64,000 bases of DNA from Flavobacterium panacagri (GTDB taxonomy: Bacteria; Bacteroidota; Bacteroidia; Flavobacteriales; Flavobacteriaceae). Positions 29,311-37,785 of the stretch are shown here, one piece after another; within the stretch, counting starts at the first letter, position 1; the number at the start of each line of letters is the position of its first letter. A program made the position numbers and the translations under genes. The DNA lies in NCBI RefSeq assembly GCF_030378165.1, contig NZ_CP119766.1, forward strand, positions 5,332,001 to 5,396,000, given 5' to 3'. The notes under the pieces are model-generated. The model was not told where the DNA came from. It searched no databases and saw nothing but the letters and a program-made list of their open reading frames with translations.

Positions 29311-29808
29311 GTGCAGCTTACTCACGGAGAAAATCAATTTGAAAGAAAAACTTTTCCAATCACTTTAGTTTGTGATCATATTTACTTTCAGCAAAACATT
29401 GGTTCCCTATTCCGAATTTCTGAAGCTTTTGGAGTAGAAAACATTATCTTTTTTGGAAAAGATATTCCGCTTACACCTCGTAAAATCAATAAAACTTCCC
29501 GAAGCACACATCTTCATGTTGCCTATTCTGTAATTGAAGATTTTAATGAGCTTCAATCTTTTCTCTTAAATAATGATTTCGAAATTATCTCATTAGAAAT
29601 TGCTTCCAACAGCAAACCTTTAAAAGAAGTTACGATTCCAGAAAACAAAAAAATCGCTCTTTTAATTGGCAGCGAAATAGACGGAATTTCAGACGACCTT
29701 TTAAAACTTTCTCATCAAATTGTACATATCAATATGTTTGGAAACAATAGCAGCATGAATGTTGTTCAAGCTGCAAGTATTGCTCTTTATGAACTCACTT
29801 CTTTATAA
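29311..29808 (+). CDS. SpoU/TrmH-family RNA 2'-O-methyltransferase
   Basis: The 165-residue SPOUT methyltransferase has motif 1 QNIGSLFRISEAFGV, motif 2 LLIGSEIDGIS and motif 3 NNSSMNVVQAASIALYEL. It acts on the ribose of tRNA or rRNA; the exact position cannot be told. The start codon is GTG, 10 bases after the DUF4159 stop. With tsaD and rsmE this gives three RNA-modification genes in one run. Confidence 0.88.
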   Translation: MQLTHGENQFERKTFPITLVCDHIYFQQNIGSLFRISEAFGVENIIFFGKDIPLTPRKINKTSRSTHLHVAYSVIEDFNELQSFLLNNDFEIISLEIASNSKPLKEVTIPENKKIALLIGSEIDGISDDLLKLSHQIVHINMFGNNSSMNVVQAASIALYELTSL

Positions 29809-30107
29809 AAAAATCAGACGCCAAAAGTCTCTTCTAATGCATTATTTTGAATTTTGCATTAATCTGTTTCTTTTTAAATAATCGATTAAATACAGATAAT
29901 CACGACGAAATACATTAAAAAAAATAAAAATAAAGTAAAATCTTATTAATATTCGCGAAGTCGTTTTTAAAAAATCCAGCATTTATAAGGGATTAAAAAA
30001 ATTCTCACAAAATATCTCTTATAAAATTTTTCTGTAATTTATTTTTGTTATAAAATTGCGCCAATGTTTAACTAATCAACATTTTTATAACAAAAACCCA
30101 AATTATT
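29809..30107. other. 299-base intergenic region before the metalloprotease gene
   Basis: AT-rich, no gene. The hairpin TAATGCA (29835-29841) / TGCATTA (29855-29861) followed by a T-rich stretch may end the tsaD-rsmE run. A -7 promoter box lies at 30040-30047. Confidence 0.5.
30040..30047 (+). promoter_or_regulatory. Candidate -7 promoter element for the metalloprotease
   Basis: TATTTTTG matches TAnnTTTG, 60 bases before the ATG. No convincing -33 TTG was seen. Confidence 0.35.
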
Positions 30108-31067
30108 ATGAAAAAAGTTATTATTACCACATTTGCAGCTCTAATGCTGTTTGCTTGTCAAAATGAACAATCAGAATCTACTAATGTAGATGCGGTCGCA
30201 GCCTCTAGAAGAGGGTGTGCAACTCAAGAAGTTTTGGAAGCGCAATTAAAAGCTAATCCTATGTTAGCCATTAAAATGAATGAAATTGAAACTTTTACAG
30301 CAAAACATGCTGGTTCAAATTTTACTGGTCGTTTAGTAAATGGCAAAATCGAAATTCCTGTTGTAGTTAATGTGCTTTATAGAACAGCTGCACAAAATAT
30401 TTCGGACGCACAAATTCAATCGCAGATTGATGTATTAAACAAAGATTTTAATGCCTTAAATTCTGATTACAATAATGTACCGGCATTATTTTCTGGAGTT
30501 AAAGCGAATGTTGGTATTACATTTGTTTTGGATCAGGTTATCAGAAAATCTACCACTAAGACTTCTTGGGGTACAAACGACGCTATGAAAAAAACAGCTC
30601 AAGGTGGTCTTGCTCCTACTTCTCCAACAACAAAACTAAACATCTGGACTTGTACAATTGGCGGTGGAATTTTAGGTTATGCTCAATTTCCAGGAGGTGC
30701 TTCTTCAACTGACGGTGTAGTTATCGATCCTCGTTATTTTGGATTATCTGGTGCGGCAAATGCTCCATTCAACTTAGGAAGAACTGCAACACACGAAGTA
30801 GGACACTGGATGAACTTACGTCATATCTGGGGAGATGCAACTTGTGGAAGCGACCTTGTTGCTGATACTCCAACTCATAATGAAGAAAATTATGGAGTTC
30901 CTGCGTATCCACATTACAGTACTTGCTCTGGAACACCTGTAGAAATGACCATGAACTATATGGATTATGTTGATGATGCTGCTATGTACATGTTCTCAAA
31001 TGGGCAAAAAAGCAGAATCTCTGCCATTTTTACAACTGGAGGTGCTAGAGCTTCATTTGCACAATAA
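30108..31067 (+). CDS. M43 (pappalysin/cytophagalysin-type) zinc metalloprotease lipoprotein
   Basis: Predicted surface or periplasmic lipoprotein (lipobox LFAC, Cys17). The zinc motif is HEVGHWMNLRHIWGD (H229, E230, H233, H239, with the family's D243), and the Met-turn is MNYMDYVDDAAMYMF. Four cysteines around and beyond the zinc site may form disulfides. At 319 residues it lacks the extra C-terminal sorting domain that many secreted Bacteroidota proteases carry, so lipidation rather than type IX secretion is the likely route. It is a single-gene unit with promoter box and terminator. Confidence 0.9.
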   Translation: MKKVIITTFAALMLFACQNEQSESTNVDAVAASRRGCATQEVLEAQLKANPMLAIKMNEIETFTAKHAGSNFTGRLVNGKIEIPVVVNVLYRTAAQNISDAQIQSQIDVLNKDFNALNSDYNNVPALFSGVKANVGITFVLDQVIRKSTTKTSWGTNDAMKKTAQGGLAPTSPTTKLNIWTCTIGGGILGYAQFPGGASSTDGVVIDPRYFGLSGAANAPFNLGRTATHEVGHWMNLRHIWGDATCGSDLVADTPTHNEENYGVPAYPHYSTCSGTPVEMTMNYMDYVDDAAMYMFSNGQKSRISAIFTTGGARASFAQ

Positions 31068-31087
31068 TTGCGGATAAAATACTAGTG

Positions 31088-31118
31088 AAAGCGAGATCTA
31101 ACAGGTCTCGCTTTTTTT
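31088..31118 (+). terminator. Terminator after the metalloprotease
   Basis: Arms AAAGCGAGA (31088-31096) and TCTCGCTTT (31106-31114), followed by a T-run. Confidence 0.9.
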
Positions 31119-31174
31119 ATTTAAACTCAAATTTTAAAATGCTTTTTCCTATATTTATAGTCTAAATTTTAAAC

Positions 31175-32266
31175 ATGATCACGTCAAAAACTATTTCGAA
31201 CGGAATTTTAAGAGCTTTAGCAACGATCTTAATTATTGGTATCGTTTTATATTTTTTATATAGCATTCAAACCGTTATTGTCTATCTATGCATCTCTTTA
31301 CTTTTGTGTCTAATTTCGAATCCGCTGATTTTATTTTTAAAGAACAAACTAAAATTCAGCAATACAATGGCGGCCACAACGACAATTATCCTTTTCATTT
31401 TTCTTATTGTGGGTTTTATTCTCTTGTTTGTTCCTTTAATTATTTCTCAGGCCAATAATTTGGCTCTTCTAGATACAGCACATCTACAGACAAAATTTAT
31501 GGAGACTGAAAAACATCTAGAAGAATACTTTAATATTCAGCATATCGATTTAAATAAAGTGATCAAAGATTCTAAACTTACTTCGGTTTTAGATTTTAGT
31601 TATTTTACTGGATTCATCAATTCGATCATCAATTTTATGGCCGATATGGGAATGGGATTGGTTTCTGTCTTTTTTATTACTTTCTTTTTTATTAAAGACC
31701 AGACTATTTTTAAAGATCAAGCCAGAAGAATACTTCCTGACTCCAATGAAGACAAAATTTTAAATTCGATAACAAAAATCAACCACTTATTGACCCGCTA
31801 TTTTATTGGTTTATTATTGCAATTGATTGTTGTATTTATACTTTATCTAATTGTTTTATTAATCTTTGGCAATAAAAATGCTTTTGTAATTGCGTTCTTA
31901 TGCGCCATCTTAAATATAATTCCTTATTTAGGGCCGATTATTGGAACTAGTTTAGCGGCAGTTTTAACCATGATTAGTATGATTGGACAAGATTTTCAAT
32001 CGGAAATCCTTCCAACAACAATCTATGTCGTTATTGGATTCCTTGTGGTTCAAGCAATTGACAACAATATCAGTCAGCCGATAATTTCGTCAAAAAGTGT
32101 AAATTCGCACCCGTTAGAAATATTCTTGATTATCTTAATCAGCGGTATTACGTTTGGAATTGTTGGTATGATTATCGCTGTTCCAGCTTTTACCATGATT
32201 AAAGTAATTTTAAAAGAGTTTTTTCCTAACAATAAAATTGTCTCCGTATTAACCGAAAGAATTTAG
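31175..32266 (+). CDS. AI-2E family transporter (PerM/YdiK-like)
   Basis: The 363-residue inner-membrane protein has about eight membrane helices. The conserved cytosolic stretch is followed by NIIPYLGPIIG (about 250) and a late IDNNISQPIISSKSVNSHPLE block typical of the family. Members export various small molecules or ions; the AI-2 link applies only to some. It ends 2 bases before the next gene's TTG start, so the two are coupled. Confidence 0.88.
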   Translation: MITSKTISNGILRALATILIIGIVLYFLYSIQTVIVYLCISLLLCLISNPLILFLKNKLKFSNTMAATTTIILFIFLIVGFILLFVPLIISQANNLALLDTAHLQTKFMETEKHLEEYFNIQHIDLNKVIKDSKLTSVLDFSYFTGFINSIINFMADMGMGLVSVFFITFFFIKDQTIFKDQARRILPDSNEDKILNSITKINHLLTRYFIGLLLQLIVVFILYLIVLLIFGNKNAFVIAFLCAILNIIPYLGPIIGTSLAAVLTMISMIGQDFQSEILPTTIYVVIGFLVVQAIDNNISQPIISSKSVNSHPLEIFLIILISGITFGIVGMIIAVPAFTMIKVILKEFFPNNKIVSVLTERI

Positions 32267-32268
32267 CT

Positions 32269-33447
32269 TTGAACACTTCTATTTTGCATCCAGATATTCA
32301 GAAATTTATAATTGAGAATACTGGTGCAGATCTAACAAAATTAGCGCTTCAGAAGAATCCATTTCCAGAAATGGACTGGATTTCGATTTTAAATCAAATT
32401 GAAGCGCGATCCAAAGCAAAAGATAAACTTCCGACTTGGTTTTCGGCACAAAACATTATTTATCCGAGTAAAATTTCGGTAGAACAAACTTCTTCAGAAA
32501 AAACAGCTGCCTATAAAGCAGCTTTAATTTCTGGCGAAACTTTAATTGATCTTACCGGCGGTTTCGGTGTTGACGATTATTATTTTTCGAAGCATTTTAA
32601 ATCGGTTACGCATTGTGAAATAAACGAGGAATTGTCTGAAATCGTAAAACACAATTTCAAACAACTGCTCGTCGAAAATTGTACTTTTTATAGTGGAGAT
32701 TCGATTCATTTACTGGAAGAATCCAATCAAAAATGCGATTGGATTTATATTGATCCTTCACGACGAAATGACGCAAAAGGCAAAGTTTTTATGCTGAAAG
32801 ACTGTCTGCCAAATGTTCCTGAATTATTGGATTTTTATTTTGAAAAAGCAGATTCTATTTTAATAAAAACGGCTCCATTGCTGGATATTTCTGCTGGATT
32901 ATCGGAACTTAAAAATGTCAAAAACATTCATGTTGTTGCTCTTGAAAATGAGGTAAAAGAATTGCTTTTTGAAATTCATAAAAACTATTCCGGCGAAATA
33001 ACCATAAAAACGGCTAATATTTTAAAGGAAAAAGTCGAAACCTTTGATTTTATTTTAGGCGAAATATCTTTTCCTATTTATGATTTACCAAAGCGATATT
33101 TATATGAACCCAATGCGGCAATTATGAAATCGGGAGGTTTTGATGAAATAAGTACAGCCTTTCAAATTGATAAACTGCACAAACATTCGCATTTATATAC
33201 TTCAGAAAGTCTAATTGATTTTCCGGGAAGAAGATTTGAGATTCAAAAAGTCATTTCATACAATAAAAATGAAATGAAAAATGAGCTTGTAAACCAGCAA
33301 GCCAATATCACCACTCGTAATTTTCCCGAGACCGTAGAAAACATTAGGAAAAAGTGGAAAATAAAAAATGGTGGAAATTTGTATTGTTTTTTTACAACCG
33401 ATGTAAAAGATAACAAAATAGTTTTAATTTGCACCAAAATAATCTAA
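32269..33447 (+). CDS. Class I SAM-dependent methyltransferase (THUMP-like domain)
   Basis: 392 residues with an N-terminal helical part. A Rossmann methyltransferase core follows, with motif I DLTGGFGVD (about 96-104), an acidic CEINEEL and DPSRR (about 163-167). The C-terminal domain resembles the THUMP-like domain found in this Bacteroidota family. A nucleic-acid substrate is plausible but unproven. The start is TTG, 2 bases after the transporter stop. It is 3 bases ahead of the next gene. Confidence 0.8.
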   Translation: MNTSILHPDIQKFIIENTGADLTKLALQKNPFPEMDWISILNQIEARSKAKDKLPTWFSAQNIIYPSKISVEQTSSEKTAAYKAALISGETLIDLTGGFGVDDYYFSKHFKSVTHCEINEELSEIVKHNFKQLLVENCTFYSGDSIHLLEESNQKCDWIYIDPSRRNDAKGKVFMLKDCLPNVPELLDFYFEKADSILIKTAPLLDISAGLSELKNVKNIHVVALENEVKELLFEIHKNYSGEITIKTANILKEKVETFDFILGEISFPIYDLPKRYLYEPNAAIMKSGGFDEISTAFQIDKLHKHSHLYTSESLIDFPGRRFEIQKVISYNKNEMKNELVNQQANITTRNFPETVENIRKKWKIKNGGNLYCFFTTDVKDNKIVLICTKII

Positions 33448-33450
33448 ACA

Positions 33451-34017
33451 ATGAAACAACTATTTACACTAACTCTTTTTTTATTAACGATTACCGCATT
33501 TGCACAAAAACCATGTGAATACAGTGTAAATGTAAATGACTCTATCGGATCTTATAAAGTAACCAATGAATACTTAATGAGTGAAAAATATTTTGGAGGT
33601 ACTTTCAATTATATTTTCTTCTCTCTGGCTCAAACAGATGGTTTGCCTACACTAAATCTGCAGTCTATTCAAAAAAGTAAAGATTTTATTAAAGCGAATT
33701 GTTTTGATAAAAATTCAAAAATATTTTTACAGTTAGAAAATGGGAAAATTGTAACCTTAATGCATATCAATCAGGAAAATTGCGGTACACTAGTTCGCGA
33801 TGAAAAAGGTTTTGACAATCGAATTAATACTGGGATTTTTATGTTCATGAAAGACAATTATGAAGAGCTTAAAAAATCGCCTATATCAATTATGCGAATT
33901 AAATATCTGACCAACATAGAAGATTATATCGTAAAACGTGAACTTACTTCTGAGTTAACCGGCAAGGTCACAAAACCCAATACTTATTTTATGGAAAACA
34001 TTAGATGCGTTGAGTAA
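33451..34017 (+). CDS. Secreted protein of unknown function
   Basis: 188 residues with a signal peptide (MKQLFTLTLFLLTITAFAQ) and two to four cysteines in the mature part. I do not recognise a family. It is third in a tight run with the transporter and methyltransferase. Its stop codon abuts the stop codon of the convergent dipeptidase gene with no base between. Confidence 0.7.
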   Translation: MKQLFTLTLFLLTITAFAQKPCEYSVNVNDSIGSYKVTNEYLMSEKYFGGTFNYIFFSLAQTDGLPTLNLQSIQKSKDFIKANCFDKNSKIFLQLENGKIVTLMHINQENCGTLVRDEKGFDNRINTGIFMFMKDNYEELKKSPISIMRIKYLTNIEDYIVKRELTSELTGKVTKPNTYFMENIRCVE

Positions 34018-34665
34018 TTAATCGCATTTCCATTTCTGATTGGCAACTTTGTCTTTTAAACCTGCTTTTAAATTGTAATGCCACCATTCAGAATCAAATG
34101 AATTAAAGCCATTATTAATCATTATTTTTTTCAAATAAGCTCTTTTTGAAAGAATCTCTTTTGAAAGCTGTTTGAAATTATGGCTGGCCTGAATCCCAAA
34201 AAAATCAAAAGGAGTTCCCATATCCACTTCTTTTCCTGTTATATCAACCAAAGAAATATCTACGGCTCCTCCTCTATTATGGATGGAGCCTTTTTTTGGA
34301 TCTGCCACATATTCTGGATTGGATACAATTTCCCACATTTTCTTCTGAATATCCAAAGGTCTGTAGCAATCGTATAATTTAATTCTATATCCTTTTTTCA
34401 GAAAATCATTATTCGCCGCAATTAAGGCTTTTACTGTTTTTAAACGCAGCATACATTCGGCACAATCGTATACTTTTGCTTTTAAAAAATTATCTTCAGT
34501 CGCATATTTCATATCATAAATAAAATCGTTGCTGTAATCTCTCAGCTTTACAAACGTTGTGTCTGAAATCTGTGAATCTTGATCACTTTCATACGCTTCA
34601 TGCTGCGCCTGCAAAGATGAAATACAAAATAAAAAACCGATTAATACTATTGAAAAACGCTTCAT
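34018..34665 (-). CDS. M15D D-alanyl-D-alanine dipeptidase (VanX/DdpX-like)
   Basis: Hydrolyses free D-Ala-D-Ala. The signal peptide ends at LQAQ, so it acts in the periplasm. The catalytic set can be aligned to VanX: R102 in YDCYRP, zinc ligands H129 and D136 in SIHNRGGAVD, catalytic E193 and zinc ligand H196 in DSEWWHYN. 215 residues. A periplasmic location fits dipeptide scavenging (as DdpX) rather than vancomycin resistance; no vanH or vanA genes are nearby. A -7 promoter box lies 41 bases before the ATG. Confidence 0.92.
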   Translation of the reverse strand: MKRFSIVLIGFLFCISSLQAQHEAYESDQDSQISDTTFVKLRDYSNDFIYDMKYATEDNFLKAKVYDCAECMLRLKTVKALIAANNDFLKKGYRIKLYDCYRPLDIQKKMWEIVSNPEYVADPKKGSIHNRGGAVDISLVDITGKEVDMGTPFDFFGIQASHNFKQLSKEILSKRAYLKKIMINNGFNSFDSEWWHYNLKAGLKDKVANQKWKCD

Positions 34666-34705
34666 TGCTTGATAATTTTAAAAATGAAAGTTAAGTAAAA
34701 AAACT

Positions 34706-34713
34706 CAAATCTA
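34706..34713 (-). promoter_or_regulatory. Candidate -7 promoter element for the dipeptidase gene
   Basis: On the minus strand this reads TAGATTTG, an exact TAnnTTTG match, giving a leader of about 35 bases. Confidence 0.4.
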
Positions 34714-34870
34714 ACTCGATTATTATTTCTTCCCTAAGTACAAAACCTAATAATTGGAGGTTTTCTATCATCTTAATTTCCTTTTAAAACAAATATAATT
34801 TTAATATCTTTATAAAAACCAAGTCCTTACGAGTCTATAAATTATATTATTAATTCTAAAATCAGTTATT

Positions 34871-35386
34871 ATGAATTGCAGAACCAAGTACATTTCTATA
34901 GTCTTATTGAGCAGTTTACTATTCATTTCCTGTAAAAAGGAAATTATAAAAAGTGTTCCCACAACCGATTCTACTTCTATAAAAACAGAAGCCCTAAAAA
35001 CAGATAGTTCTGTTATAAATCCAACCGATTCTCTCTATACTTTAGCCGATAAAAGTGTTATTGGGACTCAGTTTTTAACTAAAAGCAGTCTGGCTCCAAG
35101 GTTGAAAAAATTAATGGGAGCTGATTATGATCAAATGGTAAAATATTGGAATACCGAAACACCTTTTGAAAAACAGGAAAATGTACTTCACGCTTGGGGC
35201 TGTAAACAGCATGATTGCAGTACTTATTCTTATGACCTTTATATTGATGTCAAAAACAATAAAATAAATGTTTACAAGTTCGCAGAATCGAAACTTACCG
35301 TTTTTAAAGAAGATAATTTTGATATTGAAATCAAGGACAATTTATTGAAAGATTTGAATATTAAGAAGGAAAATGTTAAGAGTTAG
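34871..35386 (+). CDS. Lipoprotein with an Ivy-like CKxHDC motif (possible lysozyme inhibitor)
   Basis: 171 residues with lipobox LFIS-Cys21. After a Ser/Thr-rich linker (about 28-60), the mature domain contains GCKQHDC (C111, C116), followed by two predicted strands, YDLYIDVKNNKINVYKF. E. coli Ivy, an inhibitor of vertebrate C-type lysozyme, has CKPHDC in the loop that enters the lysozyme active site, also followed by two strands around a short turn. The match is a motif and its context, not full-length similarity. It lies divergent from the VanX-type dipeptidase gene and ends at a terminator. Confidence 0.5.
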   Translation: MNCRTKYISIVLLSSLLFISCKKEIIKSVPTTDSTSIKTEALKTDSSVINPTDSLYTLADKSVIGTQFLTKSSLAPRLKKLMGADYDQMVKYWNTETPFEKQENVLHAWGCKQHDCSTYSYDLYIDVKNNKINVYKFAESKLTVFKEDNFDIEIKDNLLKDLNIKKENVKS

Positions 35387-35405
35387 AGATTGAGAGTTAT
35401 GAGTT

Positions 35406-35436
35406 AAAAAATGGCGATCAAAAATCGCCATTTTTT
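35406..35436. terminator. Bidirectional terminator between the Ivy-like and desaturase genes
   Basis: Thirteen-base perfect arms AAAAAATGGCGAT and ATCGCCATTTTTT around a 5-base loop, usable on both strands by the convergent genes. Confidence 0.9.
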
Positions 35437-35440
35437 ATGT

Positions 35441-36544
35441 TTAAATTTCTCCTGTCATTAAAATATTTTCTTTTGTGCCTTTATTCTTCAGCATTCTAAA
35501 ATGCGAACGTACTGCATGATAAAAAGGATAAGAGGTATAAGGCAGATTGTATTCTTCGGCATAGCGTCTTATAATTGGTGTTATGTACGGATAATAGGTA
35601 TGCCCGACATGTGGAAAAAGATGATGTGCTACATGGTGGGTAAAGCCTCCATACAGAAAGTTTGCTAATTTGCTTTCTGTACTGAAATCTTTTGTTACCA
35701 CCATTTGATGCACAGCCCAAGTATCGGAGAGATTTCCTTCTTCATCTGTATTTGGAAAATGGGCATCTTCGTCTACATGAGTCGAAACTAAAGCAACAAC
35801 TCCTAGAGCACTGCCACACATATGCATAGAAAGCCACGCAAAAAATATTGTATACCAAGGCTGTTTAAGAAGCATCATCGGTATAAAAAGGATATAAATC
35901 AGATTAATGATTTTAGCGGCAAATAAGCGATAGATTTCTTGTCTTGGAATTTTATCTACCACTTTTTTCACATAGTTGTCTTTGGTGCCAAAAAAATCTT
36001 TGAAGTCTCTAATATAAATCCAGTTTAAACTGTAAAGTGGATAAATAAACCACATATAAATATGCTGATATTTATGGTAATCAAATAAAGGAGCATTCGG
36101 AAATATTCGAATTATATCGCTTTGTTTGATATCAATATCCCAATCAGGAATATTTGGATAGGCATGATGAAGACCAATATGACGACGCATCCAGAGCCAG
36201 TGGTTACTGCCAAATAATTCTAAAACATACAAAAACCACTCATTATGCTTTGGCTTCTTAAATAAAGCTCCATGTGCTGCATCATGAAAAGCATTAATAA
36301 ATAAAACAATCATTGTAATACCAGAAAAAATGTAAAAAAGGAAGAGTAAATAGGTCTGGTTTCCAAAAATTAAGATACAGCTGTAGCATAAAAAGAAAAC
36401 AGCTAAAAGTCCCAAAGACTTGACAACATTGAATCGATACAACGATGAGTTATTTAAGACCGTTTCATTCACTTCTAAACGCATCTTTTTAAAAAAATCA
36501 TCGGTTCCGGGTTTGACATAAACCGGTCGTTTTAATTTTTCCAT
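35441..36544 (-). CDS. Membrane acyl-CoA/fatty acid desaturase
   Basis: Di-iron desaturase of the inner membrane. Three histidine boxes are in place: HDAAH (87-91), HIGLHH (122-127) and HHVAHH (303-308). Hydrophobic pairs lie at about 42-82 and 205-250. Length 367 from the ATG at 36544. The longer frame to 36598 is rejected because a -7 promoter box lies within it. Regiospecificity cannot be predicted; electron donor unknown. Confidence 0.9.
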   Translation of the reverse strand: MEKLKRPVYVKPGTDDFFKKMRLEVNETVLNNSSLYRFNVVKSLGLLAVFFLCYSCILIFGNQTYLLFLFYIFSGITMIVLFINAFHDAAHGALFKKPKHNEWFLYVLELFGSNHWLWMRRHIGLHHAYPNIPDWDIDIKQSDIIRIFPNAPLFDYHKYQHIYMWFIYPLYSLNWIYIRDFKDFFGTKDNYVKKVVDKIPRQEIYRLFAAKIINLIYILFIPMMLLKQPWYTIFFAWLSMHMCGSALGVVALVSTHVDEDAHFPNTDEEGNLSDTWAVHQMVVTKDFSTESKLANFLYGGFTHHVAHHLFPHVGHTYYPYITPIIRRYAEEYNLPYTSYPFYHAVRSHFRMLKNKGTKENILMTGEI

Positions 36545-36571
36545 GTGGTTATTGGCTAGAAATTGTTCTAT

Positions 36572-36579
36572 CAAATTTA
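36572..36579 (-). promoter_or_regulatory. Candidate -7 promoter element for the desaturase
   Basis: The minus strand reads TAAATTTG (TAnnTTTG), 28 bases before the ATG at 36544. A TTG lies further upstream at a spacing longer than usual. Confidence 0.45.
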
Positions 36580-36637
36580 GCAAAAAAAACTTAACCACTT
36601 ACTTTACAACCACTTAAATACTAATTTTACTACATAA

Positions 36638-36663
36638 AAAAAACCACTCTTGAAGAGTGGTTT
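36638..36663 (-). terminator. Terminator after the Xre-type regulator gene
   Basis: Arms AAACCACTCT and AGAGTGGTTT around a short loop. The minus strand continues into a run of seven to eight T, so it serves the regulator gene upstream. Confidence 0.85.
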
Positions 36664-36719
36664 AAATCTTTTGGTTAAAATCTGTAAGTGTTAGATATTT
36701 TCGGAAAAACTATTTTTTA

Positions 36720-37049
36720 CTATTCCTCAAATTTTTTCTCTGCCAGCCGCAGCCTAATATTATGAATTCGATCTTCGATTTCTTCTAAGTCATTCAGCAT
36801 ATGCTGTTTTTCATAAACTGCTCCTGTTTCATTAACCATATTTTGGCCATCTTCTGGCGCAAAAAGATCATTTAAATCTACATCGGGAAAGTTTTTACTT
36901 AAACTAAGAATAAATTCAGAGCCTATATTAGCCGTGCCATGTAAATATCTCCCAATCATTGCTGGGCTGAATCCTAAAATTTCCCCTACCTCTTTTTGCT
37001 TTAATCCTTTAGCTTTAAAGAATTTGCTTAATTTCTCGTTATACATCAT
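36720..37049 (-). CDS. Xre-family helix-turn-helix regulator with coiled-coil tail
   Basis: 109 residues. HTH_3 domain at about 6-60, with the recognition region GFSPAMIGRYLHG. The C-terminal third (LNDLEEIEDRIHNIRLRLAEK) should form a coiled coil and mediate dimer formation. It is divergent from two small genes. Two inverted repeats lie in the 122 bases between, one starting 15 bases upstream of the ATG, which suggests autoregulation. Confidence 0.82.
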   Translation of the reverse strand: MMYNEKLSKFFKAKGLKQKEVGEILGFSPAMIGRYLHGTANIGSEFILSLSKNFPDVDLNDLFAPEDGQNMVNETGAVYEKQHMLNDLEEIEDRIHNIRLRLAEKKFEE

Positions 37050-37063
37050 TATTTAAAATCAAA

Positions 37064-37090
37064 AAAAAATATATTCTAACTATATTTTTT
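37064..37090. promoter_or_regulatory. Inverted repeat, probable operator of the Xre regulator
   Basis: Perfect arms AAAAAATATA (37064-37073) and TATATTTTTT (37081-37090) around TTCTAAC. The 17-base centre-to-centre spacing suits a dimeric helix-turn-helix protein. It sits 15-41 bases upstream of the regulator's ATG. Confidence 0.4.
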
Positions 37091-37106
37091 AACATTAAAA
37101 AGAATA

Positions 37107-37123
37107 AATAATATAATATTATT
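37107..37123. promoter_or_regulatory. Second inverted repeat in the divergent regulator promoter region
   Basis: AATAATAT-A-ATATTATT is a perfect 8+1+8 palindrome, 49 bases before the small plus-strand gene. It is AT-only, so chance occurrence is possible. Confidence 0.3.
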
Positions 37124-37171
37124 CCTACATTTACCCTTTTATGAAAACACCATTTAATAATTAGCAAATAT

Positions 37172-37441
37172 ATGTCAAAATTAATCAAAAATAGCAATAT
37201 TAAAGAAGATAATTCTCACAATGAAAAAGCTTATGAATTTATTAACAAGCATTTACCTGTAACCTATGTCGAGCTCACTATTTCTTGTATTATCAAAAAA
37301 GGGCATCCTGCTCCGAGTAAAGCTTTAATTAGAAACGTCAGAAACAAAACTATTGTGCGAAATGATATTTTATTGGCGTTAGTAGAAGTAGCTTATGAAA
37401 ATAAAGAAGCGATCGAGAGAATTAAACTTTTAACATCTTAA
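37172..37441 (+). CDS. Small protein of unknown function divergent from the Xre regulator
   Basis: 89 residues, mostly helical, charged, soluble. A central INKHLPVTYVELTISC stretch and an Arg/Lys-rich segment (KALIRNVRNKTIVRNDILLAL) could be a winged or helix-turn-helix DNA-binding unit, but I do not recognise a family. It shares a divergent promoter region with the regulator and precedes another small gene by 40 bases. Confidence 0.6.
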   Translation: MSKLIKNSNIKEDNSHNEKAYEFINKHLPVTYVELTISCIIKKGHPAPSKALIRNVRNKTIVRNDILLALVEVAYENKEAIERIKLLTS

Positions 37442-37481
37442 TAAGAATTTACCAAAATCTTTTGAAGTAAAACCTAACTAT

Positions 37482-37670
37482 ATGACAGACCGAGATAAGA
37501 ATAATAAGAAACAAAAACAGCAATTGATTACTAAAACAATAAGCAATAAGAATTTAACGCATATTGCATATTTATACGGCATGACTCTGGAAGAATATAA
37601 AGAAGGAGCTAAAATACATTCTAAATGTTTTGGTCAGCTTAAAACGGCAAGAACAGTGGCTCATTCTTAA
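37482..37670 (+). CDS. Small basic protein of unknown function
   Basis: 62 residues, Lys/Gln-rich N-terminus, then a helix pair including KNLTHIAYLYGMTLEEYKEG. It resembles a short helix-turn-helix-like segment. Support is its codon pattern and its place 40 bases behind the preceding small gene. It could be a chance frame. Confidence 0.4.
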   Translation: MTDRDKNNKKQKQQLITKTISNKNLTHIAYLYGMTLEEYKEGAKIHSKCFGQLKTARTVAHS

Positions 37671-37785
37671 ATAAAATCTCTACACAAAAGTTCAATTTTA
37701 TTGATTTTTATCTCTAAAAGTCTAAAGGCTGCCTATTACAATTTGCAAGGTATTCTTGTTTTACCAATAATTATACAGTCGCATT

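Noticed and set aside
30108..31067. Type IX secreted protease
   Set aside because: There is a lipobox, and the protein ends right after the catalytic domain with no C-terminal sorting domain.
34018..34665. Vancomycin-resistance gene
   Set aside because: The dipeptidase has a signal peptide and no vanH, vanA or vanRS neighbours; a scavenging role is more likely.
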